Source: Narthecium ossifragum (taxonomy: Eukaryota > Streptophyta > Magnoliopsida > Dioscoreales > Nartheciaceae). Taken from it: a DNA stretch of 64,000 nucleotides. The translations under genes were made by a program, and so were the position numbers. The notes below the pieces were generated by a model. It saw only the letters and a list, made by a program, of their open reading frames with translations, ran no database searches and was not told the DNA's origin. Numbering within the stretch: position 1 is the first letter of the stretch; every line of letters starts with the position of its first letter. The stretch spans positions 7,292,896-7,356,895 of the forward strand of contig OY986963.1 in NCBI GenBank assembly GCA_963920575.1, written 5' to 3'. Positions 23,689 through 35,961 of the stretch are shown here, in pieces.

Positions 23689-26600
23689 TCATCTTCCCAC
23701 GTTAAGCTGCAGCTTGCTCATGGCAATTGCTAGGTCTTCTACACCAGACGGCTGTGGATCTCTCATCTCAAGCCAGGGATGCTGGAGAAATTGTGCAGCT
23801 GTTGGTCTCTTCTCTGGAGCAAAATCAAGAAGTGGACAAAGAAAGTCTGAGAATGCCTGAGCATTGGGGTCGGCGAATTTGTATTTCTCAGTAAGAAGAC
23901 GGTCCAGTGGCCAGAATTTTAGCCTTCGGATCCTCTTCAGGTCTCCATGTCTGTCAAAGTATTCCTTTGACCGAGATCCAGTAGTAGCAATCTGATCTCA
24001 CACAGTAGAACTAGTTGGTGATGAAAGGGAGGGGATAAAAGATAAAATCAAAACAATAACATAACTGCCATCACCTTTTTTGGCATCTTTCCGAGGAGTT
24101 CCATCATCAGGGCCAAATGATCCTGCAACAAAGACCCACAGTCGACAGGAAGTGAAAACCATATTAGTTGAAATATTATTCAACAAATATGCTAAAGAAC
24201 ACAGTCTTCTTCCTTAAGCAGCAAATTGCACAAGAAAACAAAGACAGTGCTAGTTCAGAGAAGTACGATAGGTTTTTGAAAGCGTTGGTGATAGTACATA
24301 GTGGGGTAATTATTGCCTAACCTTCACAGTATCATGCACAAGCAACTTAACTCCCCATAATTTGCAGAGAACCAAAGAAGACATCATGACAGTTCACAAA
24401 AAGGAAGGGAAGGAAGTGACACATGTAAATCCGAATGGCTGTTACAGAAACTTAGGTCATGAAGCTAGCAAGTCTATTATCAAAGATTAAAGATGTGCTT
24501 CATGTTTATTGGAGTATGTACTTTTGTCCAACTCATGTAAGAAAGCAGCATGGACAGTATCTTTCAGGAAGTCTGATGGTCAAATGTGTGAAGAAGATAA
24601 GCAAGTTTGTTTCCTAAATCAACTCACATACAGGTCCAAAGAAGCAATCGTGGAAATAATAGTGTCTAGAAGTCTCCAGCTAAATAACGAACTTATGCCT
24701 ACAAAAACATTACCTTCGTAAAGAAATCCATGCTTTCAGCTCATTTCCTATCAATCCAAGATATTAAATACTTTCCCAAAATTGATAAGTGCAAATTATC
24801 CATAGAAGCCTTCAACAAAGTAAACACAAATATCTGACCATTTTTACAAAGACTACAATCTCAGTATGTTATTGCCTAAGCAAAGGCACCACTTGTAAAG
24901 CCTATGATGCTTAATTAATAACTAAATATGAACAAGGTAATCTCAAAAAGGACAACTGTATAAATTTCTTGTGATCGTCACTCAAATTAAGCCGCCTTAA
25001 TATAAAAACAGGCAAAATCATTGTCAATTGCTGAAGAAATTGAATTCTTTGACAGCTTTCATCAATAAGCACAAAATCACCAATAGATGTACCAACATAT
25101 TCAAAATGCCTTATACCTATTATAGCGAATAGGTTCCAAAATGCATATCAAGTACAGATAGGGAAAGGGTTGCTTAATTTGCTACCATTTGACATAGACA
25201 TATGGCTAAACTTGTGTAGCATTTAAGTGGCACTAGACAGTTAGCTATTTTGAATTAGATCATTATGGGAGGAGAGTGGGGGGGGGGGAGGGTTGAAGGA
25301 TAGAAGCACATACCTCATCTTCACTAAATCCTTGACTACCCTTTGGAGCAAATAACATGTCCCCAGTGGCAAGCTCAAAAGCAATGCAAGCAAAAGACCA
25401 TAGATCAGCAGAACAAGAATATCCTGACCCAAGGATAACCTCGGGAGCCCTGTACTGCCTGGTCTGAATCTCTTCGGCAACTTGCTTATTGACCCAACAG
25501 GCATTGCCAAAATCCACAATCTTGCACCCCAGATCAATACCCTCCAAGCTCTTCCCCCTTTGGTAAGCCCCTACCATTGATGCCGTCCTGCCAGATATCT
25601 TCGCTACTGCTCTCTTTGCCCTTCTCTTCAACTTCTTTTCAATCGTATTGACCACAACTTTCCCATCAGGGTTGGCCTCGGGTCTCTCAAGGATTGGAGT
25701 CAATCCTGAACGAACAGGATCTTTCGCAGGACTGATCGTGGAGACTAGAAGAACATTTTCAGGTTTCAGATCTGAGTGGATGATTCTGAGCTCCCTGTGC
25801 AAATAATCAAGTCCAACCAAAATTGATTTGCATATAACTCTAACATTGTTCAGCCCAATGCCTCTGTAACGATTATAACGGATCAGTCGAAGTAAGCTGT
25901 CTCCAAGAAGTTCAATGACCATACAGATATGCTGCCCATTCGGGCCAGCATGTTTAAAGTGATCCAATAATTGAACAACACACTTGGAAGCCAAGGGATC
26001 CTTTTCGGCAATTGCTGAAAGAAGTTCTATTTCATGGAGTGCAGCTTGAGCAAATTCTGCTGCACTTTTTTGAATTTTAAGAGCAACAAACTTCTGCAAC
26101 ACCGTCACCAATCTATTAGATTTATGGCTAGATTGAGGTCCGTAAATGTGATGCATGAAAAATAAACAGTTCAATCAGAAGGGTGAGCACGAGGAAGCTA
26201 AACATAAAAGCAATCCATCAAAAATAAGGGCAAATTATTTACTTTTTCAAAACTGATGCATACAATACTTGATTTAGGGAGTGGAAAGAAGATGGAACGT
26301 TCATCCATGTATCAGTTATTCATCCTTAATCTGAAGACACCTCAACTAATTATTGGAAATAACAAAACTAACATAGGATCGTGAGCACCCCTGAATTTTC
26401 AAAACTAGGCCGAGACGCCACCTATTAAGTTTTCTCCCTTATTGGAGAAGGCACCTAGAGAAGCATGTGATGGCAATCCCAGGTCAACCCAAATCGATAC
26501 AATGGGGCAAATGACAATGTCTGCAAGAAAAAACTGGGTCTTCGATCTTGCTTGTAACTGGATGGAACATAACTGATGATAATCCCGAAGTCTCAATCGA

Positions 26601-27054
26601 TACATGCGTGTAACCATGAACAATGACGCAAAGTAAATCCCAGATGGGAAAGCGGAAAAGATCACCGAATTGATCAAACATATGCAGACATTTCAACAAA
26701 CCAATTAGTACCCGGAAGAAACAAGCAGAGGAAAAATCACACACACCCAAAGAAGGAATCTTTCCGAAGTTTTGGTTAGAATCCCCAACAGAAACATTAA
26801 ATTCTACCTAAAAGAAATCGACAAGAAAGAAATAGGGATCATTGAGCAAAAATACGCACGCTTGATCGGGTGTCGTAGGCGAGCCAGACGGTGGAGAAAT
26901 TCCCCCACCCAAGCTTCCTCTGCGCGATGTACCGCCCACCGCGGAAGGCGTCACCGGGCCTCACCGCGTGGTACCCTCCCTTCCTATAGGCGTCGACGCC
27001 CTCGTCCTCCTCCTCCGACCCAGACGAGGAGGAGGAGGAGGAGAACGACATCAT
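23689..27054 (-). CDS. SR-protein-specific kinase (SRPK-type), four exons
   Basis: Exons (minus order): 27054-26860, 26093-25314, 24122-24075, 23991-23689, total 1326 nt, 441 residues, TGA stop; all junctions are phase 0 with GT-AG. SRPKs phosphorylate Arg/Ser domains of splicing factors. Visible kinase features: acidic/Ser N-terminus, Gly loop LGWGNFSTVWLAYD (48-61), VALK lysine (K71), catalytic HSDLKPEN (171-178), DFG (259-261), RQYRAPEV (APE 281-283) and a C-terminal lobe ending PWLEMRD. A basic spacer (about 183-245) between the catalytic loop and DFG is the SRPK hallmark and is short, as in plant group II members. The first of two adjacent ATGs is used; no upstream in-frame ATG exists. 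The SDLKP and DFG motifs predict an active enzyme. Confidence 0.93.
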
Positions 27055-27122
27055 CGGCTTAGCTATATAATTCCCCTCCTCTCGGCATAATCCAAGTTCA
27101 CAAGAAGAGATCAAAGATCTCT

Positions 27123-27132
27123 CTTTTTTATA
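27123..27132 (-). promoter_or_regulatory. TATA-like box of the SRPK-type gene
   Basis: CTATAAAAAAG on the coding strand lies about 70 nt upstream of the start codon, a normal distance for a plant TATA box plus short leader. Confidence 0.45.
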
Positions 27133-27134
27133 GA

Positions 27135-29294
27135 ACAACGATCGCCTCTGAGATCCTTGTTATTCTCCTCTCACAACGGAGAGAGAGAGGGAGGTTTAAC
27201 GTCAATGCTTGTGATGACGATAGAATAATTACACGATGATGAGAGGCGATGTCCTTAGATGTCGCCAGCTCAGCATGCATCAACCAATAGGGTGGTGCCA
27301 CCTTTGATAAACTTATGAGTTTCCTATACCTGGGAACTTATTAAATTAGACGACCTGGTACTGTCCGAACGTAACTGGACTTGGGGACCTGAGTACTATT
27401 TAACGTGTTGAGGCACATTCAGATCACACAAGCAGGCTGAATCAAATAATGGAAAGATGGTCTGACATAAATGTTGATTGGTTAGGGTCACCTCGCACCT
27501 ACCCGGTGTGATGTGTCATGTGTGTGCTGATGATATGGTTAGCATGGACGCTAACATGTTAGCTGCCCAATTAATTTTGGAAAATGATTTGCGTCTGATA
27601 GCCGATAGGGTGTGTGAAACCATCCATTTTGGGGGATGCTTTGGAGGGGGGTGTGGGCTAGTGTTTTAGGTGGCCCTAGCCACATGGGGGCTGTGAAAAA
27701 TTCACAACCTCGATGTGACGCATATGATTTCACTAATTAATTTTGGTTATAGCTTACTCTTGCCGGTGCTCTACATACAGATGGATAAACTGTGCCCGGA
27801 TCATATACAGTATATGACATTTCTAGTCATATTGTAGAAAACAATTCGTTTATCAAAAATTGCAATCTGCTGCTTCCATTGTTTGATGGTTTTTTGTGTG
27901 TTATGTCCGGTGGTTCTGTGTCATTTTAGCCGGAGTGTTTGACACTGTGGCCCATTTGGTTGGCTATCCGTCGTTTTTTTTTTTATTCCCAAACATAATA
28001 GGGATAAGATGGGCTAAGATGGGCCATCTCAAGAAATGAGATAAAGCTTATCATATTCCTTTTTAACTCCACTCCGATTTCTATCCCCATTTCTATTCTA
28101 TTCCAAGTAAAAAAAATATTTTGACATATTCCCAACTCATCATCCTAACTTTTCTAATCCTAAAACCCCTTAATCCAGAATAGCATGTCCCTCTACCAAA
28201 TGTTACCTTCGAGAGGGGGGGGGGGTTGAGACTTGGGTACAGGTAAAAAATAAGCATCAAGAACTGCTCAATTATCGCAGCTTTATGCTCATTTAGTAGC
28301 CTGTTGGATCTGAAACTTTAGGATCCAAAAGAGAAATTGGTAACTTCATGGATGCCTTGACAGAAGAAGTATATTCTTCTTAAAACTTTCAAAATTTGTT
28401 TGTCAGACACAAAAACCAGGCAATGCGTTATTTGCAGTATAGTTACAGAGATTCTGCCACTCCTCTGGTTCCAGCAACAACATCTGGAACTACTACTGAT
28501 ATGATAATGCTTAAGTTTCAATCACTAGAGAGATCAAGAAAGTAAATTCAATAGCTTAATTCTTTTCCAAGCAATACAATGTTAAAGCCAATCGGAAAAA
28601 AATTATGGTTTTAAATCAGTTACTCATCATCTTGATGTCCTCCTTAAGTTGTTCATTAGATGCTTCTTCAGAGGGAGGGCCTATTCTTTGTACTAATCCC
28701 TGCCCCTGCCTCCAAGAAACAGTGTCAGAAATCTATTGCATTTCCTTCTTGAATTAGCATCCAAAAAATTGGTTCCATTGTAATTAACAACAATTGGATT
28801 GAAAACTTTAAAGTATTGAGGTAAAGCCTGCCAAGACATCATTAGTTCCTCAGTCAAATTTTTGTGTCTTGCCCCTTAAAAAGAAGCTCTTAACCCCTGG
28901 AAGAAATACCGATGCAAGTTCTAAAACAAATCACAAAAAGGTCAACAAGTAGATTTGTCTCCTCTTCATATGTTTAATCAATGGAATTATATGCTATCTA
29001 CGTACTATTTTGATTAAGACCACTCCACCGGTGACAGCAATTAATAACACATTTCCATTAGATAAATACAGCAAGGAAACAAAACTATTGAATGCAGAAA
29101 AATTCCAATTTCTTAGCCTAGCCAATGTAATCTATCAAAATCTATCTCCCATTTACTGCATATTGCTCTATAATTAATTGAAGAACAAAGCAAAGAGAAA
29201 TCAAGCAACAAAAGCTAGCAATCAAGCAAGTGTACTACTCCAATCTAAATTCAGCAGAGAAGCAGAGAATTCCATGTCTGAAGAACCACTGACA
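27135..29294. other. Intergenic between SRPK-type and DUF1191 genes
   Basis: No supported gene. It contains a homopolymer G run near 28206-28216 and, around 27950-28200, a degraded segment beginning GCCCATTTGGTTGGC that resembles hAT-type MITE ends but has no defined duplication. Confidence 0.55.
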
Positions 29295-30227
29295 TCATAG
29301 AGAAGGACTGTGCTCATCCTCCAGTGAAGGCGCCGTCCGAGCCACCGGAGCCATCGGCGCCCTGACATGCCCAACCATCGATATTTGCAGCGCCTCCTCC
29401 TCGTACGCCCGCCGCTCCCTCTCCGCCCTACGTAACCTCTTCCTTGTCACATTTGCCATGGCTATAACCATCAAACCCAGCAGCACTGCCACGAAAACTC
29501 CGGCCACCGTGCTCGCCAGAACCACCTTCCATATCCCCGACTTCTTCAACCTTTCACTCTCATTGCCATCCTTCTCACTCACCGGAATTGCCAGCACAAA
29601 GTGACCTTGTTGTCTTGAGACACACACATATGGAGAGCTTTGTTCCAATAGGCTAACCTTTCCTTCCAACTCAAATAGCAAGCATACCGGCTTTTTCTGG
29701 CCATCTAAGTTATGAACAACTCCGGTGAAATCTACATGCATGGGCTTCTTCGTGACAACCATCTCCAGTTCAGACTGGTTGTTGGAAGAATACACGAGAA
29801 GGCCTAAAGCTGGAGAAATAAACTGATAGCCTGTAATTTTTCTACTGTGGCTGTAACTCGATGAGATATTGCCCAAGTTTTGCCTTACTAATATGAGTCT
29901 CTTTGTATGAGGCCGGACGGTGACACCGGGATGAAGTCGGAATTCCTTCAGTATAGCTCCATGTCTACGAAGGCTGCCGGTGCGGTACCTTGCAGCGTCG
30001 GCGGCTACACCGGCGATGGTCGGTGGCATGGACAGGTTGTAAACGACGGCGGTCTTATGCCGCCGTCTGGCGAGGGTCTTTAAGGCGATGTCTTTGATCG
30101 CCATGTCGATGGATTGGGGATCTTCGAATCTTTGAGCATTGGTAGGGATGTGTGAAGGGGTTCTTAAAAGGACAATTAGGAGGAGAAGGGAGCAAGATGG
30201 CTTGCTCTGTTTCTTTGAGATAACCAT
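29295..30227 (-). CDS. DUF1191-family single-pass membrane protein, function unknown
   Basis: Intronless, 310 residues. Signal peptide (about 1-31), then an extracellular domain with the DUF1191 pattern: YNLSMPP, RTGSLRRHGA, EFRLHPGVTVRPHTKRLILVRQNLGN-type block, YQFISPALGLLVYSS, and VCVSRQQGHFVLAI. A transmembrane helix (about 234-260) follows, then a short basic cytosolic tail starting RKRLRRAERERR. Family members are plant-specific and uncharacterised as far as I know; topology suggests a plasma-membrane or secretory-pathway protein. The start is the first ATG, 47 nt after a TATATAA box. No kinase or known enzymatic domain is attached. Confidence 0.88.
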   Translation of the reverse strand: MVISKKQSKPSCSLLLLIVLLRTPSHIPTNAQRFEDPQSIDMAIKDIALKTLARRRHKTAVVYNLSMPPTIAGVAADAARYRTGSLRRHGAILKEFRLHPGVTVRPHTKRLILVRQNLGNISSSYSHSRKITGYQFISPALGLLVYSSNNQSELEMVVTKKPMHVDFTGVVHNLDGQKKPVCLLFELEGKVSLLEQSSPYVCVSRQQGHFVLAIPVSEKDGNESERLKKSGIWKVVLASTVAGVFVAVLLGLMVIAMANVTRKRLRRAERERRAYEEEALQISMVGHVRAPMAPVARTAPSLEDEHSPSL

Positions 30228-30273
30228 TGAGAGCTTTTCTTTGCTTTCTTCTAAACCTTTTTAGTTTCCTCCT

Positions 30274-30280
30274 TATATAT
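30274..30280 (-). promoter_or_regulatory. TATA box of the DUF1191 gene
   Basis: ATATATAAGG on the coding strand, about 50 nt upstream of the ATG. Confidence 0.5.
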
Positions 30281-30284
30281 GTGG

Positions 30285-31614
30285 GGGTTTTGTGAAGTTG
30301 GAAAGGTAAGTGCATGGATGAAGAAGGCAAGCCGTGTTCTTGATTTAGGAAACATAAGATTTATAAGCTGTGGTGAGTTGAAAGATTTCACTATAAATCA
30401 ATGGCGTGAGATCGTCTCGCCTAATAAGTAAAGACAAAAGTATTGATAGATTTGCTACTATTTTTGGAGGAAAAAAAAACTAGCTTAGCAGATGCTGTGG
30501 CATGCATCAAATGCATCATTGTCATTCAACACAACACAACACAACACAACACTACACAACACAACACAACACGTGAATATTTAGTTTAAAGAACAATTTG
30601 GAATTAACTCGGCATATTCTAACACTTTGTATGGTACTCTTTAAACTAAAATTTTCGTCGTCGCCATTATATGATTCACGCAAGTGATTTGGTGTTAAGG
30701 TTGCTGCGCCCGGGAGTCAGCAGCCGGGAATGATGATGAAGAAGAAGAAAGGCAAACATGGGCGAGTTACCTTTGTAGATGGAGAGTTTTAAAAGAGGGA
30801 AAGGACAGGTGATGTCTCTCCCGACACCATGGAGACACACTGGGCTTCATGTGTATAGTTTCTTGTTAAGTAATTAGAGAGAGGCATGGGGTGCCAAAAG
30901 GGGGTTGTGGCATGGATTGGGGTTGTGTTGTTTTATAAAGGAGCAAGTGTGGCCTCTGGGCTGATGGGAATGATGGTGGCTGCAGCATGCTTGCAAGTGT
31001 ATTCGAGTGTTGGGTTTGGTTGACCCAAACCAACAGGGCGGCTAAATAATTACCTGAATGGACCCTCTAATGGAGTGATTTCGGCACGTCGTCTTGTCTT
31101 CACATTGTCTTATTTATCAACGCAATCATAAAAGAATAGTCTCATGTGGTTAATTTAAATAAAGAGTCCCGATTAGTTGCCTAACATTGGTATCTCCCTT
31201 TCGTTCGAATCTTCTTTGTCTCTTCTTAACAGGTAGGCTTGGGATGATTAGTACCTAGGAAGTATAATACATTTACAAGAATCCTGAACCAGAATCAATA
31301 ATTGTCGTGTTTCTCTCTAATATAAACCAAGTTAAAAGACTCAACTTTAGGGAGCCTCTTTATAGTGGTACTATAGTTTGCTATCATGCATATAATAGGA
31401 AAATATTAAATACACCACAAAATTGGTAAATACACCACAAAAATTGTTCTTTCATTTGGTGGTTGTATAGAAACATGTTCGATGAATAACACATGAATTG
31501 TTTATTTTTTCAGATTCATGCGATTGTTGTTCGCCGAACATATATACTTCTATGCATTCGGTGGTTAAATATCGAATTGAAAATGATGTGGTGTACTTAG
31601 TGTAGAAAGTTAAA
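30285..31614. other. Intergenic with an (ACAAC)n microsatellite at 30527-30572
   Basis: Upstream region of the DUF1191 gene. The pentanucleotide repeat has about nine units with one interruption. No other recognisable feature before the Copia A LTR remnant. Confidence 0.65.
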
Positions 31615-32195
31615 TGTAGGAAGAATTATATATTTCTTATATATGTGATACAAATAGTATATGCATTTATATACAAAGAGGCTAGATATAGAAAAAGGAA
31701 AGGATAGGAAGAATTCCTAATTACAATCCTAATCAATGTTGAAATCATGTGATCACCATCTACTAACATGCCATATATGTTAACGTCCCCTCTCAAACTC
31801 AAGGTGGTGCGAAAGAAACCATTGTGAGTTTGCAAATAAGGTAATGAATACATGCTGGTGGATGAGACTTTGCGAAGATATCAGCAAGTTGGTCTGCTAA
31901 GAATACACCTCGCAGACAAAGGACACCATCTCAAAGGTGATGCCGAGTGAAATGGTAGTCGATCTCAATGTGTTTGGTGCGCTCATGAAAAACATCATTA
32001 TGAGCAATCTAAATGGCGCTCTCATCATCACAGTGGATGGGAGAGGCAGAAGTCAACAACACACCCATGTCAGTCAAAAGATGACGCAACCATAGCAACT
32101 CAGAGGTGGTGTCGATTAGGGCATGATACTCAGCCTCTGTAGTAGAACGGGCAACCACGGACTGTTTCTTGCTGCGCCAAGAGATCATAGAAGAG

Positions 32196-32562
32196 TGTTA
32201 GGATTTTCTAGGAACGAGAAACAAAGAAAGCGAAAAACAAAGACACAGATTTACGTGGTTCACCCTAGAACATGGCTACATCCACGGAGTCGCTGGAGTT
32301 TCACTATCGCAAAGGAAAAGAAGCCCATTACAAGATACAATGACGACCGCCCATATAAACCCTCATATCCTAGGGTTTCGGCACATAGGGTATAGGAAAA
32401 ATTACATACCCCGTCGATGCGCTACCCCGGGCCCCGCGACCTGACCGGGTCGATCCCCACCGGGGCGCTGCCCCATACCCCGTCAGCTCTACATAGGGCG
32501 TCATAGTCAGGGTCCGTATCATAATCCAAGACAAGGAGAAGATCAGGCTCCACACCTCAACA
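32196..32562 (-). repeat. 3' LTR of Copia B (367 bp)
   Basis: Matches the 5' LTR closely but lacks about 60 bp after TAGGAAAAATTACATA, where the 5' copy has AACTACCCCTATC and following sequence. Confidence 0.9.
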
Positions 32563-32811
32563 ATTCTCCCACTTGGAGACTGTATCGAGCAAACCAACTC
32601 CTCTTTACTTCCAAAGCGAATACTCACAGCAACTCAAACCTCTTCAACTTTAAGCTTGAAGACCAACTGAAGCTGAACACAGCTTCAGTTTCTCAACAGT
32701 CACAACCTTGGTAAACATATCTTTCGGATTTTGACTTCCTTGAATCTTCTCTAGTATGAAATCTCCATCTTCCAAAACTGACCGTATGTAATGATACCGG
32801 ACCTGTATATA

Positions 32812-34458
32812 TGACGCGCCCTAAACCACTCGTCGTAAAAGTGACTAGGGCGTCGAGATTACAATATATACCGAATCCAAACTAACTACTACGTAGTTAG
32901 TGGGAGTCCGGGTCGATCCACAGGGAAATGAGAATTGACTAGCATACTCGATAGATAACTTCCAACAATAGCTAAAATAATTTGGGTTTTGGATTAATGA
33001 TGATTAAAGTAATTAACTAAGTAGAGAGAAATAAAACGAATATGGAGAATCCTTGGGATTTCCATTTCATTGTAGGTTCTAGTGTAGCCTCCTAAGGAAT
33101 TAACGTGTATAATCCAATTGGGATGATCGAAATCTAGAAGTCGACAAGCGGGTGGTTAGTCTCACTTATCGCTCAACGGAAGTTGGCTTAGAATCATCCG
33201 CCGGAAAGAATCACATTCACAAAGTCGACGAATGAGTGATTAGCTTCTATCGTCGCTAACGAACCTTCGATTAAGATCGATTCGTCGCAAGGAAAAGGTA
33301 TTGTATGGAGTCGGGCATTGGATTGAGATGGTTCTAGCACCTCGAATCCAATGCAATAAAGAAATAGAATGGACTCTCTAATTAGAGGGATAGAGATGGT
33401 TCTAGCATCCCTAATCTCCAATCTAGGATTATATATCCTCCCAATGTAATTGGATGTGTTTCAAGCACATCCAACTCATTGGGGCATAACAACAAACACC
33501 GATCATGCACAAGCTTCCAACTCATACCAATAAAGGGCATTCATCCATTCAACAATAAGATCTCATTACAAAAGATAGAGATATCATGCTCAAACCATAC
33601 AATAGATCATCCCCAAAGATTACACATCAAAAATCCCTAAGAAAACTACAAAAGAATCCTACAACTACATGGAAATCCCAAGAGAAAGGAAGCTAGCTAC
33701 TCATCTTGGATGAATCCATGGATGGAGGTTGATGGAGCTCTCCTCCCATGGATCTCTTCCAAGAAGTCCTCCTCTCAATTAGGTAGGAAAGATAGAAAAG
33801 CTCGAGAAAGGTCTAAGAGAAGCTCCCTAAAATCCCTCAAAAGGGGTCTATTTATAGTAAACAAGCCTCCCCCACTCGGATTAGATCTGGACCATTGATT
33901 TTGCTCGGCTGGCACAAAAGGATCGATCCTTATAGGGTAGAGGATCGATCTTCCTCTTCCGTGTGATCGCTGGTCCCGTGGAAGATCGATCTTCCTATAG
34001 GCGAGGATCGATCTTTGTTCTTGACTTCTGGCTGCGCCTCGATGAAGATCAATCTTTTAGTGGATGAGGATCGATCCTCTAGAATGTCGCGCTCTGTCAT
34101 CTCTTTTTCCCGTGAAAGATCAATCATGCACTTGGGAAAGATCGATCCTTCCAATACTTGCGCTCTGTCACTGAAAAATGCGCATCAGGGATCGATCTTC
34201 TCATGATGGAAGATCGATCCTTGTTGTTCCGACTAGATTTCTTCTTAATGTCTTTAAAGGATCGATCCTTTTCAATAAAGGATCGATCTTCTTCATACTA
34301 AACTGGCCCGAATGACTTCGTTTTAGCTCAGAACTTGATCTAATCCTCGTTGAGAGCTCTTGTACCTGTCATAGGGTAATAATCGTCAGTAAGGCCTTGC
34401 TCGGAGACTAACAAGGCCAAGTTGAAAGGGTGATTTATGCACTTTTCACGTCTTATCA
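32812..34458 (-). mobile_element. Tat-like solo LTR L1 inside Copia B RNase H/3' end
   Basis: On the minus strand it starts TGATAAGACGTGAAAAGTGCA and ends GGGCGCGTCA. Flanks are TATATA on both sides, so the exact duplication is ambiguous because of the TA repeat. Copia B coding sequence resumes on each side (NPVFHDRTKY before, RYHYIRS after). The interior has six pairs of GATCGATC-type palindromes (33920-34294), the GATGGTTCTAGCA motif, and the GTCGATCCACAGGGAA block common to Tat/Ogre LTRs. Confidence 0.82.
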
Positions 34459-35961
34459 TATATACTTAGTCCTATCATGGAATACCGGATTCCTGGCAAG
34501 TTGAATAGCACTCTGACTATCACAATGCAAAGTACCCTTTCCGTGCCCCTGACCAAGCTCCTCCAGAAAACCTTGCAACCATACCATCTCTTTGCATGCC
34601 TCTGTCATAGCAACATACTCCGCCTCAGTAGTGGATAAAACGACAATCTTCTGTAACTTGGAGACCCAACTAACTGCTGTACCACACAAAGTATATATAT
34701 ATATCCTGTAGTACTTTTTCTACCATCAATATCTCCAGCCATGTCTGCATCAACATAACCTTGCAGACCATTAGATGACTTTCTGAAACACAGTGTTGAA
34801 TCTGTAGAGCCCCTCAAGTATCTCAAAAGCCACTTCACTGTTTCCCAGTGTTGCTTTTCTGGATTACTCATATACCTGCTCACAACTCCCACTGCATGTG
34901 CAATATCTGGTCTGGTACAGACCATGGCATACATGAGGCTACCAATAGCAGAAGAATAAGATACCTTAGCCATGTAAGCACGCTCTTCATCTGTTGCAGG
35001 TGATTGCTCCTTGGATAGTTTGAAATGATTAGACAGAGGTGTGCTTACTGGTTTTGCACCATCCATGTTGAATCTCCCCAACACTTTCTTCACATATTCA
35101 GTTTGTGATAATAGCAAGTAACCATCTGCTCTGTTCCTAGTAATCCTCATCCCAAGGATTTGTTTGGCAGCTCCCAAATCCTTCATAGAGAAAGTTGATG
35201 ATAATTGCTCCTTCAGGTTGTCAATCTCCATTTTGCATGAACCTGCAATCAACATATCATCCACATAAAGAAGTAAGATGATATAAGAACTATCAAACCT
35301 TTTCACATAGCAACAATGATCGGCCTTGGTCCTCAGAAAACCATTACTGCTCATAAAGTTGTCAAACTTCTTGTACCACTGCCGAGGAGCCTGTTTCAAC
35401 CCATACAAACACTTTTGAAGTTTGCATATCATATTTTCTTTTCCTGGCACTATAAAGCCCTAAGGTTGTTGCATGTATATGTCCTCCTCCAAATCACCAT
35501 GAAGGAAAGCTGTTTTCACGTCTAGCTGCTCCAGATGCAAGTCTTCTTGTGCTACGATTCCTAGCACCAATCTGATTGTAGTCAGCTTCATCACAGGAGA
35601 GAAAATCTCTGTATAATCAATACCCTCCTTCTGTTGAAAGCCCTTCACAACCAGCATTGCCTTGTATCTTTGGCTACCATCATGTTCATCTTTTACTCTG
35701 TATACCCACTTGTTATGCAGTGCCTTTTTATCTTTGGGTAACTCAGTCAACCGCCATGTCTTATTTGACATTAAGGAGTCCATTCATCCTTCATAGCAAG
35801 ATCCCACTTGGTTGAGTCAAGAGCCTGAATAGCTTCCTCGTAACTCTCAGGCTCATCACTATCAGTCAAAAGAATGTAATTCAAAGAGGGAGAGAAGCGT
35901 TGCGGTGCTCTAATGATTCTGGAAGATCGTCTGAGCACATTAACTGGAGTATGAGGTTCCT
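34459..35961 (-). pseudogene. Copia B reverse transcriptase and RNase H region
   Basis: Minus-strand frames show the Copia RT start (KWVYRVK...RYKAMLVVKGF), DVKTAFLHGDLEE, QAPRQWYKKF, the catalytic YVDDMLIAG, and RNase H landmarks (GYVDADMAGD, STTEAEYVAMTEA, HCDSQSAI). The region is split across a few frames (about 35450-35460 and 34690), with a stop between the first block and MQQP. The N-terminal end next to the solo LTR at 35962 carries the PHTPVNVLRRSSR linker. Confidence 0.88.

Noticed and set aside
27950..28200. hAT-type MITE between the SRPK-type and DUF1191 genes
   Set aside because: Ends are only loosely complementary (CATTTGGTTGG versus CCAAATGTTACC) and no duplication is visible.
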